Under the pieces are notes generated by a model. It was not told the origin of the DNA and did no database searches. It saw only the letters and a program-made list of their open reading frames with translations. A DNA stretch of 64,000 nucleotides. Origin: Linyphia triangularis. Lineage: Eukaryota > Arthropoda > Arachnida > Araneae > Linyphiidae. Below, in pieces: positions 51,541 to 62,027 of this stretch. The translations under genes and the position numbers were made by a program. The DNA lies in contig OZ021731.1 of NCBI GenBank assembly GCA_963978545.1, positions 54,051,242 through 54,115,241 on the forward strand, given 5' to 3'. Positions within the stretch are counted from its first letter, which is position 1. Each line of letters begins with the position of its first letter.

Positions 51541-51878
51541 ACGACGTTATTATCCTTAATAACCATTGGAATATCGAATAACTCGACCAGTTTTTCTCCC
51601 TTCTCGGTATACACCAAAGTAAACCATCAAACTTTGACTGAAATTACCTATACTTATGTGAGTCTTCGGTGATGCTTTGAGATTTCAATTCGTTGGAGGC
51701 TGTCCTTCGATTGAAAAATGCTCTGAAAGCTCCACCAGAGATTATAAAAAAATTCTTGTAAAGTATGAGATCAAGTTAAATATTGAGGATAAAAGAGACC
51801 ATATCCTCCATTAAAATCCAACTTCTTTGATTGTTTCAGAATAGCTTCTTCACTTTAATGATATATTGAGATGTTTAT
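51541..51878. other. Non-coding stretch, no gene seen
   Basis: I see no exon or repeat boundary here. Confidence 0.5.
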
Positions 51879-52358
51879 ACAGAGACCACAAATGACCGAC
51901 GATTTGAAAAATCAATTTAAAAAAAAAAAAAAAAACGGAAGGCGATAGAAATATGCGGTTTGCTGCATTATGCTTAAATTACCAGTGAATTTATTCTCAC
52001 TAATTTTCAAAATTAGTTACAAAAGTTGACAACAGATGGCGCTGATGACTAGAAAAAACTACAAAACAATGTTTTCAAAATAACCACCGTTTGCAGCAGC
52101 AACAACGTGGCGCAGTGTGAGAGACAAAATTCGCAGATGCTTGCGAGAACATTTCAGTTCTGACAAACGACAGAAAGGCATTTTTCCCTAGTCATCAGCG
52201 CCATTTGTTGGCAACTTTTGTAACTAATTTTGAAAATTGGTGAGAATAAATTCCTTGGAAAATTAAACATAAGGCAGCAAACCGCATATTTCTATCGCCT
52301 TCCGTTTTTTTTTTTGTTTTTTTTTTTCAAATCTTCGGTTTTTTGTGGGACACCCTGT
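51879..52358 (-). mobile_element. Deletion derivative of a mariner-like DNA transposon
   Basis: Long terminal inverted repeats of about 150 bp enclose a ~130-bp core. The ends read ACAGAGACCACAAATGACCG (left) and, on the other strand, ACAGGGTGTCCCACAAAAAA (right). Both arms contain CGGAAGGCGATAGAAATATG and TGGCGC. The core encodes a piece of DDE transposase, which links the element to the mariner/IS630 group. No clear TA duplication remains (TA on the left only). Confidence 0.8.
52085..52180 (-). pseudogene. Fragment of DDE transposase C terminus
   Basis: The minus strand reads KHLRILSLTLRHVVAAANGG then YFENIVL. The VVAAANGGYFENI tail is the usual C-terminal motif of mariner/Tc1-type transposases (family form NGGHxEH). 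Nothing upstream of it survives. Confidence 0.7.
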
Positions 52359-53139
52359 GCAAAGGTTCTGTCGACTCTTTACTGTGTTTGCTTTATGTCA
52401 ACATTTCCATACAAACTACAGAGCCTTGTGATGTATCAAATTAAACGTCAAGTTGAGATGTTTCCGTACCAAAATTTAACCGCAAGTTAATGCCAAAAGG
52501 AACCAAAAATGGCGTCTTGAAGTCTTTGGCATATAGATTCAGTCGAAACTGATAACGTTGACAAGCTAAGCAAAGACATCAAGGGCGTATATATGGGAGG
52601 GGCCCAGGGGGCCCTGGCCCCTCCCGAAATCAGGAACAAAAAATTAAAGTAATAAGTAGTTATTATTTGCGTTTGTTTGCAAATAATTTCCATTCCCTTA
52701 GTTTCCCAAAAATAAAAAAAGTTGAAGCCACCAGAATAAGTAGTGAAATTAAAATATGTATAATGCAGGTGAGGCTTTGGCATTTTATCTGTAGCTCTGT
52801 TTATTCGATAGTGTGCTTTTTAAATAGGTGTGTACCTGCAATCCTCTGCATTATGCTGTTGTGGAATCTTAATTTGCTTTATTAAGTTAATGGTATTCGT
52901 AATGAAGCGATAAAAATTCTATTCAAAACTGTTTTGTAAAAAAACATCGTGTAAATAAGAAGTGCTGAAGTTGCCTGTGTCAGTAGCAATGTTCCTTTTG
53001 ACATCGCACATTCTAGTACCGTTGATCCAGAATCAGTTGCGGAGGATTTAAATAAATAAAGAAAAAAAATTTAAATAAAGAAAAACAAATAAAGAAAAAT
53101 TTAACTCGTAGAAAATGCATGGAACCTTTTTACAAATTT

Positions 53140-53725
53140 CTTTCTTCTTCTACACTAGTCTACAAAATTAATGGATATTTCAGGTTTTCCCTAATAACTT
53201 CTCACTGGAGCAGCATAGATACATGAAATTCACATTAGAGACATCTTTATGTAACATGATGATAAGTAAAACAACTCAGTGGCAAATTGAAATGCAAAGT
53301 GTACAATGAACAGCGGCCGATTTAGAAATTTGATTACTATAGGCACAACATAACAGATGCCCCCCCCCCCCCTCCCCATCGACAATTGTTGGACTTATTT
53401 AAATATTAATGACAATTTAGAATACCGTCTATTGCTGTCGTGATTGAATTAATGATGAGATATTAATATTTTAATAACTGATAAGAATTATTAAAGTTTA
53501 TTCTTGTATTTTATGGCATTGATCAAGTGCGCTGACATAATATTGATAGTTGCATACTAATTCAGGATTTTAAAAAAAAATTAAGTAGCATTAGTGTGCA
53601 GTTGAATTTTAGTGTAAGATATGATCTCCCCTGTCATCAGTGTTTACTCGGCACTGTATTCTCATACTTGACATGAGTTTCTTGATTTAATTCTAGAGGC
53701 TAAATTACTCGTCCAGTCTTTTGAA
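53140..53725 (-). repeat. Inverted duplication within the hAT element, left arm
   Basis: It is the reverse complement of 54,640-54,997, in two blocks (about 53,140-53,320 and 53,590-53,725), including the intron end before the transposase exon (TTAATTTTGTAG versus TTAAATTTTGCAG). A poly-C-bearing insert (about 53,325-53,590, GATGCCCCCC...) separates the blocks. Confidence 0.75.
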
Positions 53726-54204
53726 CTGTTTGCAAGTGATGTAAAGTTTCCAATACATTAAATCTTTACAAAATGCCTATCGTAGAAGCGTCTAAGTCAT
53801 ATTTGATGAAATTCGGATTAGAGGAATGATCTGGTTTACTTATAGGGGCTATATTCATACTTTTTTTAATAATTTATTCAAAGCAAAAGTGAAACAAAAT
53901 TTACTCCAAGTAACAATAAATGCTATTTAAAAACCAATATTTCACCATTTAAAAATTTGTCTGGGTCAAGTTAACATAATCACAGTGAAAAAGTTGAATT
54001 CAATTATCTCTTGCGCTCTTAAATGGCATCTAAAGAACAAATTTTTTAACATTAGATACTTTTTACTGAAAACAATTTTTTCAATCTCATGAGTAATAAT
54101 GGACGTCAGAGGTTCTATAGAAAGGTGGAAAAACGATATTACTTGGTAAATACCAAATCAAGTTAACGATTTGGTGGAAAAAAAGTTTTGGTCTTTATGT
54201 ACAA

Positions 54205-54400
54205 CCCAAGTAGTAGCATGACGTGATAAATGACGTAATTTTCAGGACATCTTTTCTCGAATGATGTTATTCAGTAAAAAATCACGTCAGTTTTGACGTC
54301 ATTTAATGGTCATATAAACTGACGTTCCTAAAATGACGTAAATTTTTTGGTCATCATATGATGCACATTTTTTTGAGTCATGAAATGACGTCTTTTTATA
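54205..54400 (+). repeat. Cluster of TGACGT motifs
   Basis: TGACGT occurs repeatedly in about 190 bp (at about 54,220, 54,232, 54,294, 54,320, 54,334 and 54,386, plus ACGTCA on the opposite strand at about 54,285), including a full TGACGTCA palindrome. This is the CREB/ATF-type core. It could be decayed short tandem repeats or a regulatory cluster of the transposon. Confidence 0.5.
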
Positions 54401-54639
54401 AATAATAAATGACTCAAATAATTTTGGGTCACAATATGCCGCCATTTTTTAGTCCTCATATGATGCGAATTTAACTTTTATTATTTTTTATACGGACCCA
54501 TGGAAGAATACACACTTCTATTTGTGAAGAGTACTTGTATGACAATTTTATTTTAATAAACATGTAATATTCATCGAGTATCTACTACAACCATAAAATA
54601 AATAAAAATAATAGTACAACAAATAGGTGAGTAAGTTTT

Positions 54640-54997
54640 AGGTAAGTAATCTGACTGAGCAATTTAGTCACTAGAATTCATCAAGAAACTCATGTTAAGT
54701 GTGAGAATATAAAGCCAAGTAAACACTGATGACAGGGGAGATCATATCTCACACTAAAAGTCAACTCCATGAGTTGTGAGATTTTTAATGTGAATGCCTT
54801 TTTGAAACTGCTCTCTAATGGTACTTCGTGCTTTTGCATGTGTCCCGACTGTGCACTTTGCATTTCAATTTACGACTGAGTTGTTTTACTTATCGTTTTG
54901 TTACTTAAAGATGCCTCTTTGATGTGAATTTCATGTGTCTATGCTGTTCCACTGAGAAGTTATTAGAGAAAAACTTAAATATCTTTAAATTTTGCAG
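54640..54997 (+). repeat. Inverted duplication within the hAT element, right arm
   Basis: It pairs with 53,140-53,725. Shared blocks are ACTGATGACAGGGGAGATCA, CAAGAAACTCATG, GAGAAGTTATTAG and GCACTTTGCATTTCAATTT. It ends at the splice acceptor of the transposase exon. Confidence 0.75.
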
Positions 54998-55139
54998 ATC
55001 AATGTAGTAGTTCCAGCTCAAACCATACTACAACTTTTCAAATTAAATGGCTAGAAGAATTTGAGTGGTTAGCTTATTCTGAAGGAAAATCCCGATCTTT
55101 ATGTAAATATTGCGTGATATTTTCGCACTCCAAAAGTAT
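54998..55139 (+). pseudogene. hAT transposase N-terminal exon, interrupted
   Basis: After a TTTTGCAG acceptor the frame reads ...TTTFQIKWLEEFEWLAYSEG then KSRSLCKYCVIF. The KWLxEFxWLxYSE...CKYCVxF pattern is the TTF-type zinc finger of ZMYM1-like hAT transposases. The frame is cut by TGTTACG of the inserted LTR after 47 codons, and the downstream DDE domain is missing from the window. Confidence 0.8.
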
Positions 55140-55897
55140 TGTTACGAATTTTTGTATATTTGTAAATATTTCGTAGTGTTAATTTTGTAAATAGGAAAAT
55201 TTATGTACATTTTGCATAAGGCAGTGCAATAGTTAGCCTTTAATTTGTTTCCCTGCAATGATTCTCTTGATGCTTGATAACAAGTTTTATAGAGGTATAA
55301 CTCTGGGAAGCGAGTTTTAAGGAGCAGGGCATTTAGCATTATGGTAATGGCAATCTCGCCAAATTGGTGAGATAGAGCCAAGTTGGCGGCGGTTTTGGCG
55401 ACTAATTTTTGTCGCCAAATTTGGCGAGAAATCGCCAAATGTCGCCAAACTTGGCGACATTTTCGGTCCCTATGTACATGTATAGGACTTTTCGACTACT
55501 ATCGGGAAAGTTCTCCAAACATCTACCTCTAGAAGTCTCAAGAATGTTCGCCGCCTTCCCTATATAAGCCCGGCCGTCAGTGGGGTTAGTTAGTAGTTGA
55601 CTGATTTTTAAGTCACTGAGTTAGTTGTTAACTGAGTCCAGTAGTTGACTGGAATTACTGATACTGAGTTCCGAAAACGAACTGTATTGCATTGTCTTTT
55701 GCAGCGATTTAGCAGTTGTGTTGTCAAGTTTTTAAGTGCTGTTTTGTGCTCTATCGTTGTGAAAAGAGCTGTATTGTGTCTACTAGAACGAGAAGTTCTG
55801 GAGCTGTAAGAGAATATGTGAAGAATTATATTGGAATAAATTTCTGCAAGTTTTGATCTGCTTTGGCTTCAAATCTTTCGAACCCGTCCACGCAACA
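55140..55897 (+). mobile_element. Gypsy-type LTR inserted in the hAT exon
   Basis: 758 bp, from TGTTACGAATTTTTG to CACGCAACA, with TATATAAG (about 55,561-55,568) and AATAAA (about 55,834) for promoter and polyadenylation. It is followed by a primer-binding site, so it is a 5' LTR plus a short piece of leader; gag and pol are absent. Its sequence is unlike the 467-bp LTR family, so it is a second gypsy family. Its U3 carries many TTTGGCGA-type words. Confidence 0.85.
55318..55465 (+). promoter_or_regulatory. Clustered TTGGCGA/TCGCCAA words in LTR U3
   Basis: About nine TGGCGA/TCGCCA-related words lie in 130 bp, in both orientations (for example TCGCCAAATTTGGCGAGAAA). They resemble E2F/DP core sites, or a short palindromic tandem repeat. 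Their function is inferred only. Confidence 0.45.
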
Positions 55898-55899
55898 AC

Positions 55900-55927
55900 T
55901 GGTGTAAGAAGTGGGATTCGAACCCAC
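55900..55927 (+). other. Extended tRNA-Leu primer-binding site
   Basis: TGGTGTAAGAAGTGGG continues with ATTCGAACCCAC, starting 2 nt after the LTR. From memory of arthropod tRNA-Leu(CAG), all 28 nt but one are complementary to the CCA end, the acceptor strand and the whole T arm. Usual sites cover only 11-18 nt. Confidence 0.75.
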
Positions 55928-57000
55928 CCCCACATTTGTGGACCAGGAAATTAGTAACACAGGTTTTCAGTAATTTAATAAAAGGAATGAAAATTTTCGA
56001 TCACTGCTGAAGATAAAGAACCAATAGTAGAGATAATGACCTTAAAAACAATTTAATTAACAGAGCAGGTTTTTATTAAAAAAGTTATGTAAGGAAAAAA
56101 GTAGGGGGAGTGAGGAAAATAATATTAACGAGAATGCAATTAAGTGTTTTATAAAATAATCTGCTATCATATAATAAAGCATTAGTTCACATCAATTATA
56201 AAAGTAAACTGAAAATATATGTATATAAAAAAAAAATAACCATGTTTTTTCCCAATATTTCGTTTAAAACCCCTTGAAAACTATCCTTAATCCTTGAGTG
56301 AGAGTTCACTTAAAACATAAAAAAACAAGTGCAAATAACGGTAAGTTTGGTCGTATTGGCCCCTCCCGAAATTGTAACCTATATACGCTACTGAAAGACA
56401 TGTCCTATCAGTTTAAAGGTATTAATAGATTTTTAACATTAAATATTCAATTGGAAACTATTTCATTAACAACAAAGAACAAAAATTTGAAAATTGCTTT
56501 GGTTAAAATATAGCACCCATTTTAACTCTAAGCTGCGGAATTGTGAAATATTGATTCAGAAAAGATGTGTGGCAATTTATTACTTTATCACTAGCTGCGA
56601 TTTTTAATGTGAAATTTTATGAGAAGACAAATAACACCTTACTCTGCAATACTTCTCAAAATCAGATACGACGAATACAAAGCATTGTTAGGCAAAGATT
56701 ATAATCGGATATATCATTTTTCGAAAAAGCCTTGTTTCTCAACTTGCAATGCGTAGCATTTTGGGCTAAGTCTGTATCTTGGCAAACACGAAAAAACGTT
56801 ATTTTAACTAATGTAGACACATTTTAAACTACATCCCAATTATAAAACTAGGAACAAAATCAAAAATTATTTACATAAATCTTTTTTGTGACCCTTCAAC
56901 CTATTTTAAATAAAGGTAGTACTTTAAACACAAGTAAAGGTTTTTCATCTGTGGGTGGGATACAATTAAAAATATTGTGCTGATCTAAAAAACCAAGAGA
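55928..57000. other. Element remnants and AT-rich DNA, no gene seen
   Basis: 55,928-56,393 is leader of the truncated gypsy copy and the 3' end of the hAT element; the junction between them is not visible to me. Beyond the hAT end no gene is recognised. Confidence 0.5.
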
Positions 57001-57001
57001 A

Positions 57002-57735
57002 ACTAGGGATGTGGAACATCGCACAACTTTCAATTGCATTAGAATACTGACGTGGATTTGTGACATCTACCGTTTGTATATTTTCATCCTCCATTTAGAA
57101 TAAATGGCCAGTTTGGCGATATTTTTTGCGATAATTCTTGTATGGATCTATAGAAAAAAAAAAATCGCCAAAACGGTGATTTTAGCGATATACTTTTCAA
57201 TAATCCTTATATTATCCCTTATTATAAGCGAAACTGAGAGAAGAAAAATGATTGTTGATCAGGTATGATCAAGGAAAAAGAACTGTGTTGAAGGCATTCA
57301 TTTTTCAACTTTTTACGCCATTAAAACATTTTTTCGAGAATTTCGGAGGTGGGGATGTTTAGAACACCTTGAGAGGCATTACCACAGCAATTTTTATCAA
57401 AATCGTTTAACCGTTTTTTAGCAATCTTTGAAAAACATATTTTCAATGGCAGCTACCTTATGCGCACGCGCGATTTTAACGAAAACCTTAATGGTAGGTC
57501 CCATGGCCGCCACTAACCCTCATACCAAGTTTGAACAATGTAGGTCAATTTTGTTCGGGAGTTATGCTGATCACAGACACACACCCAGACATTTTTTCTA
57601 GATCACTTCTTCACTCTAGATCACTTTCTTTGAAATCATTTGTTCCAAAACGTGGAAAAATGCAAAAAAAAAAAGTTTTTTTTTTTTTTTTTTTTTGACC
57701 GATTGCTATACTTTTATTACCCTATGTATAAATAC
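57002..57735 (+). repeat. Dispersed repeat family R1, long copy 2
   Basis: Homologous along its length to 19,834-20,475: AACTAGGGATGTGGAACATC, GCCAGTTTGGCGATATTTTT, GGGATGTTTAGAACACCTTG, GGGAGTTATGCTGATCACAG and GTTCCAAAACGTGGAAAAA. It contains two A- or T-rich expansions. Short end fragments of the same family lie at about 47,990-48,035 and 63,030-63,065 (both minus). Confidence 0.75.
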
Positions 57736-57739
57736 ATAT

Positions 57740-58815
57740 GGGTCAAATAAGTCATCATTTATAGATACCAACAATGATGATATTTTAAACTAGCCTCAGA
57801 AAACTGTTGCCACTTTCTAAATGTTTCAATTGTCTTAGAATTTCTTTGATTATTTTCTAAAACCAAAATATTCCAAAACAAAGCATAGCTTGTAAAGTTG
57901 TAGAATACTTGCCAATATTGAGATATTTTATTCTTTGGCGAAATCTTGCATTATAGGAGTGGAAATAAATGCAATTTTTCTTTGGAATCCCGTAGTCATG
58001 TTTGAATTGTGTTCTACAAACTTTTAAAATATAAATTTGGCATTTAATATAAAATTCTATTTCCCTATACTTTTCTTTTTCTAGTATTCAGGATACAAAA
58101 AATATAACATGTTTCTTTATAATTCATTAAAATTTGCTTTTAGTAGAAGAAAAATATTGTGAGATTCTAAGTGGATAATGAATTTTCATTAAAAAAAAAG
58201 GTATTTTTTTTAACGTAGTTACAATACAATTATAAAATTTACTTTAAGTAATATATTATAACAAGTAATTTTTTTATCAACCATTATCTAGTGACATTTA
58301 ATTTAAAATTCTGATGACTTTAAGATTCACTTTTTTTCCTAGGTAAATCAAGCAAAGAGGTTTAAGCATATATTTTTTCTGCGTATCTGTGCGATTTTGG
58401 CAAGCAATAAAAGAATCTGATATTGTAGGTGCCAATAGCGAGCCACTGTCAAAAATGTAAGTGCAGCCAAAAAACAGTGACATATTTTGAAATATCATAC
58501 ACTACACATTACACACACAATCAAAACCTTCCAATTTTATGTTTACCTTTGAAGCTATTATTACACACTTTTCTCATAAATCTACATGATTTCAAGCAAC
58601 GTTAAGGCAAAAATCAAAGTATTTGAAAATAATAGTCTTTTACAAAAAGCTCGAATTAACATCAACCCATATAAAATCACATTGACCATTTCCTTCACAC
58701 TTAAATTCCCAATAAACACACTAAAACGCAAAAAGATATCACATCATTAAAACATTTTAAAAACTGTTTTACAGGATTGTTATTCCTGGCACAATAGCGG
58801 AAAAAAGAGACAGGA
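57740..58815. other. AT-rich non-coding stretch, no gene seen
   Basis: It is the 3' flank of the small secreted-peptide gene. I see no clear AATAAA for that gene on the minus strand close to its stop. Confidence 0.5.
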
Positions 58816-58821
58816 AGCGCC

Positions 58822-59064
58822 TCAAGTATAATAGAAGGCCGCAAAGAGGTGCTCAAACACTGCTCGCAACACTTGGGCTGCCAAGTCGTAGCGATCTGAT
58901 TTCTGGTAGACTCGACCCGCGATCCGAGTTAGCCTCTCTCGTATCCCAGAAAAATCAAATATCTCCTCGGATTCGTTGACTTCCGTGGTCACGTTTTGGG
59001 CAAGAATGAATTCTGAAACACAAAGAAGATGGAGGAAGATGAAAGCTAGGGTGGTCCATTTCAT
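58822..59064 (-). CDS. Small secreted peptide, 80 residues, unknown function
   Basis: ATG at 59,064 opens MKWTTLAFIFLHLLCVSEFI, a signal peptide probably cut after ILA (residue 22). The predicted mature part of about 58 residues starts QNVTTEVNESEEIFDF, with two possible N-glycosylation sites (NVT, NES). It continues through a helix-prone, charged SGIRERLTRIAGRVYQKSDR region and ends in AAQVLRAVFEHLFAAFYYT. The mature part has no cysteine. The exon starts right after a good acceptor, TTCTTTTCAG|GTACTC (plus 59,074), ten bases before the ATG, so a 5' UTR intron lies upstream. The open frame upstream of this ATG is intron read-through. I do not recognise the family. It may be a glandular or antimicrobial-like peptide, but that is only a guess from its shape. 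Confidence 0.65.
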   Translation of the reverse strand: MKWTTLAFIFLHLLCVSEFILAQNVTTEVNESEEIFDFSGIRERLTRIAGRVYQKSDRYDLAAQVLRAVFEHLFAAFYYT

Positions 59065-59079
59065 GGTTGAGTACCTGAA

Positions 59080-60530
59080 AAGAAAGAACACTAGTTATTA
59101 TAAGAATAATAAGAGTGTGTAAAGGGGTGCGATGAGCCACCCCTGCTTTAGATAATTACTAGGGGGGGGGGGGGACTGGTTGGCTTTGTAGGAGCACCGA
59201 GCTATTGCTTCCTACTTTTTGTTTCACGGTAGTGTTTGTGTCATGCATTTTCAAAAGCAGTCCAGCAATTGATAATTAGAATGAACGCTTTAATCCATTA
59301 ACCTCACAACACATTCTTAAGCGTTACATTTTTACAACCGATCGTACAGTTTCTCCCACTTCTCCCCATTCTTGCCATTTTTCCCGCTAAAAGGGCCCAT
59401 GACACTAGCACCACTACAGGCTTGACAGGAAAAAATACTTGTCAAGTGTAGAAGAAGAAAAAAGATGTTAAATAACATTTCAATTTAAAAATAAGTCATT
59501 TTCAAATACTTTACGTATAAGCTTTTGTGTGTTTGAGTCCAGCAGGCAAACCTTTAAAGAGCTAAATAACCCACTTGTAGACATCCAATCAAGCTAAAAC
59601 TTGGCAGATATAGTGCAATCACCAACAAAGAATCTGTCAAAGTTTTGTGACTGTCTCTAAAAGGCAGCTTTTACACACGTTTCTTATGTTATACTACAGA
59701 TCCAGATACAAAGTCATATTCAAGTATGTACGATTTTGAGATTAATAGCTGGCCAGAAACTTTTCCTGTTAAGGATGAGGAGAAAAAAATCAGTTATTGG
59801 CTTTCTTTCGTAGTGGTTAAAGAATATGAAAACTCGCTACGAGCTCAGAACTTGCAATTGCACATAAAAGTTGGCAATTAGTATATAGGATTTATAACAA
59901 AATTCTGGGTGAACTTTTTTTTAATCAAGTTTTGAGCAATTAAAGTTAAACGCCCTTGCACCATCTATAAAAATCCTACGACGCCAGTGAATAGAAAAGA
60001 TTTTTTTTTTTTTTTTTTTTCTCATTTTACCACAGCTACAAGAGTTCCATTCTGTACTTCAAGAGGTCTATACTGCTGCCTTAAGTCTAAATGGTAGCAT
60101 TATCAATTTACTTATTTTTCAAATTATCTAATTACTATTTAGGATACTTACAAGGCTAAAAAGTATAAGAGAACCAATTTAATAATGGTATTCTATATTA
60201 CGAAAACCTTTATTGCTCTATGGTACCTCTCATTACAAATGTTCGTTATTTCGAAACTAATAAATGGGGATATGCTTCTTTAGTTTGGAAAGCAGTAATG
60301 TTAAACCAAAATACAATAACAACGTCTAGACTACTAAGAGTAGCTCAAATTTCATCCGAGAAATGCCTTTGGGAAATCTTTAGGCCACAAATAGATTCCT
60401 CGTATTCTTTTATTATAGTCTTTAAGCAATTCCTACAAAAATCAACTACAACTTGCATTATTTGTGCTTGTTTTACATAACAAGATAATTCGATTACCCT
60501 AAATACAGGCAGTATCAAAACATTACAAAG
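59080..60530. other. Non-coding stretch with a dispersed repeat and a poly-G run
   Basis: A run of about 13 G lies at about 59,162-59,174. 59,545-59,695 is the partner of the dispersed repeat at 8.1-8.3 kb. A poly-T run lies at 60,001-60,020. No exon of the secreted-peptide gene upstream of its acceptor could be identified. Confidence 0.5.
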
Positions 60531-60544
60531 AACTCTTGCTTTGA

Positions 60545-60744
60545 TTGATTTCGTTTGTTTGGGCGCTCTCAAAGACCTATTTTTGTGCACAATAACGGCT
60601 AATCAGGCCGGAACCACTAACAGCTTAACGTGGATTCCGAACCACAACGAACATCCATTCCTAACCCAGGATTTGAACCCTGCTCTTTTGACATGCGGGG
60701 CCAGAGCGCTAACCCCCCCCCCCCCCCCCAGCCATCAGGTTGGC
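60545..60744 (-). mobile_element. tRNA-derived SINE, family B
   Basis: On the minus strand a tRNA-like head has an A-box remnant (GGCTGG, then a run of G, then TTAGCGC) and a clear B box (GGTTCAAATCC). An unrelated body ends in an AAAC-rich tail. A 14-bp direct repeat with one mismatch, AACTCTTG(C/G)TTTGA, flanks it (60,531-60,544 and 60,745-60,758). The head and body differ from family A. A run of about 17 C (plus strand) interrupts the A-box region. Confidence 0.75.
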
Positions 60745-60864
60745 AACTCTTGGTTTGAATATTTACAAAATAAAGCAAATTTATAAATTAATCTGAACAA
60801 TAAATTGTTATTACTAGATAAATATCGTGGCATTATTTAACATATTGGAGACTGTGTGAATGGA

Positions 60865-61005
60865 CTTGACACCTCCCCCTTATCAACCTTTTATGTTGCA
60901 ATTAATACAAACTTGTCACTTCCCCTGTCGACCTTTTACAATGCAATTCCTATAAACTTGTCACTTTCCCTGTCGACTTTTTATATTGCAATTCCAATGA
61001 ACATG
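60865..61005 (+). repeat. 45-bp tandem repeat, three units, in an open frame
   Basis: Units read CTTGTCACTTCCCCTGTCGA then CCTTTTACAATGCAATTCCT, with 47, 45 and 45 bp. They sit in an open frame (60,856-61,083) giving a repeated NLSLPLSTFYNAIPI-like 15-mer. There is no other sign of a gene, so I treat it as a minisatellite. Confidence 0.75.
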
Positions 61006-61083
61006 TCGGAAATTGGCGTCCAAAAATGTTACAAAACGGACAATGTAATTGTCTTTCTCCTGGAATACTCCGTGGAAAATTGA

Positions 61084-62025
61084 GATAATCTTGTTTCCAC
61101 GACAAGATATAAGGGCTTATTATTGTAATATAGTTCGTATTTTCTTCGAATTGCTATATAAATGCAGCAGAACAAATAATTACAAGAATAAAAATTACAA
61201 CAGAACACAATACAGTTCCTAAAATGAACTTGTTTAGTAGCGTACTTGATGCACCAAGAAAAAAATCATTTCTTTTGTAATATCGGCTACATTTCTAGTA
61301 ATACCAAACTTGAGGTCTAATGAATCTGGATAAAAGAGGACGCAAACAAAAGAAAAATCCAATTTTTCTGCAAAATTCTCATCCCATAACTCCTAAAACA
61401 ATCAGCAAAAATGCATGAGTAGTTAACATAAGTAGATTTGAATAAAATATTCAGAAAATGTAAAGTAAAAATAATCTATTCAAATTATCGGTTTTCTAAG
61501 ATAGTCATGAATGAATAATCGGTTTCTCCCTACTTTCCATAAATTAAGATCATGGACATAAGTTGCATTGTTATTTTCAGTTCCCTTCTCTCTCTCACCA
61601 GTTGAAAGGTAATTTATTCTAATGCTTTTAGCATTAATCATTCCACAAATAGATCCTTTAAACGCAGTGATATGCTCTTCGTGTTGAAGATAAATTGATA
61701 AATATGAACTTTACATATTTCACTTTATAATAATGTAAAATTACGTCTCCAGTAATATAACAAAATCTAAAATATCATAGAACAATGATTAATTGAACTA
61801 CTTTATTTACCTTCTTTATAAACTTTGTTCTAAAACAAATGTAGGTACACTAAATGCATTTGTTTTAAAACAATGTTCGGATAAACTTTCTGATCTGACA
61901 CACAGCAAATAACTTTTTTAGGTAAAACTGAAAAAAGTCAATTGTTTTTATTATTGTGAAAACTTGCATTAGTACATAATAAAAAAAATTATACAAGATT
62001 AAAAATTCACTACTTGCTTTTTCTT
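61084..62025. other. AT-rich non-coding stretch, no gene seen
   Basis: No exon, RNA or classified element was recognised. Confidence 0.5.
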
Positions 62026-62027
62026 GT

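Larger units (their letters stand above)
52580..56393 (+). mobile_element. hAT transposon, disrupted, with 8-bp target duplication
   Basis: The left end CAAGGGCGTATATATGGGAG and the right end (minus) CAGTAGCGTATATAGGTTAC are related inverted termini, each near GGGAGGGGCC. AAAGACAT flanks both (52,572-52,579 and 56,394-56,401), the 8-bp duplication expected of hAT elements. Next to the left end GGGAGGGGCC and GGCCCCTCCC form a 10-bp hairpin. The single transposase exon seen starts at 54,998 and is cut at 55,139 by a gypsy LTR; the rest of the transposase is gone. The 5' part contains a large internal inverted duplication. Confidence 0.85.

Noticed and set aside
59100..59140. Extension of the small secreted peptide upstream of its ATG
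   Set aside because: The upstream frame crosses a polypyrimidine tract and an AG acceptor, so it is read-through of an intron.
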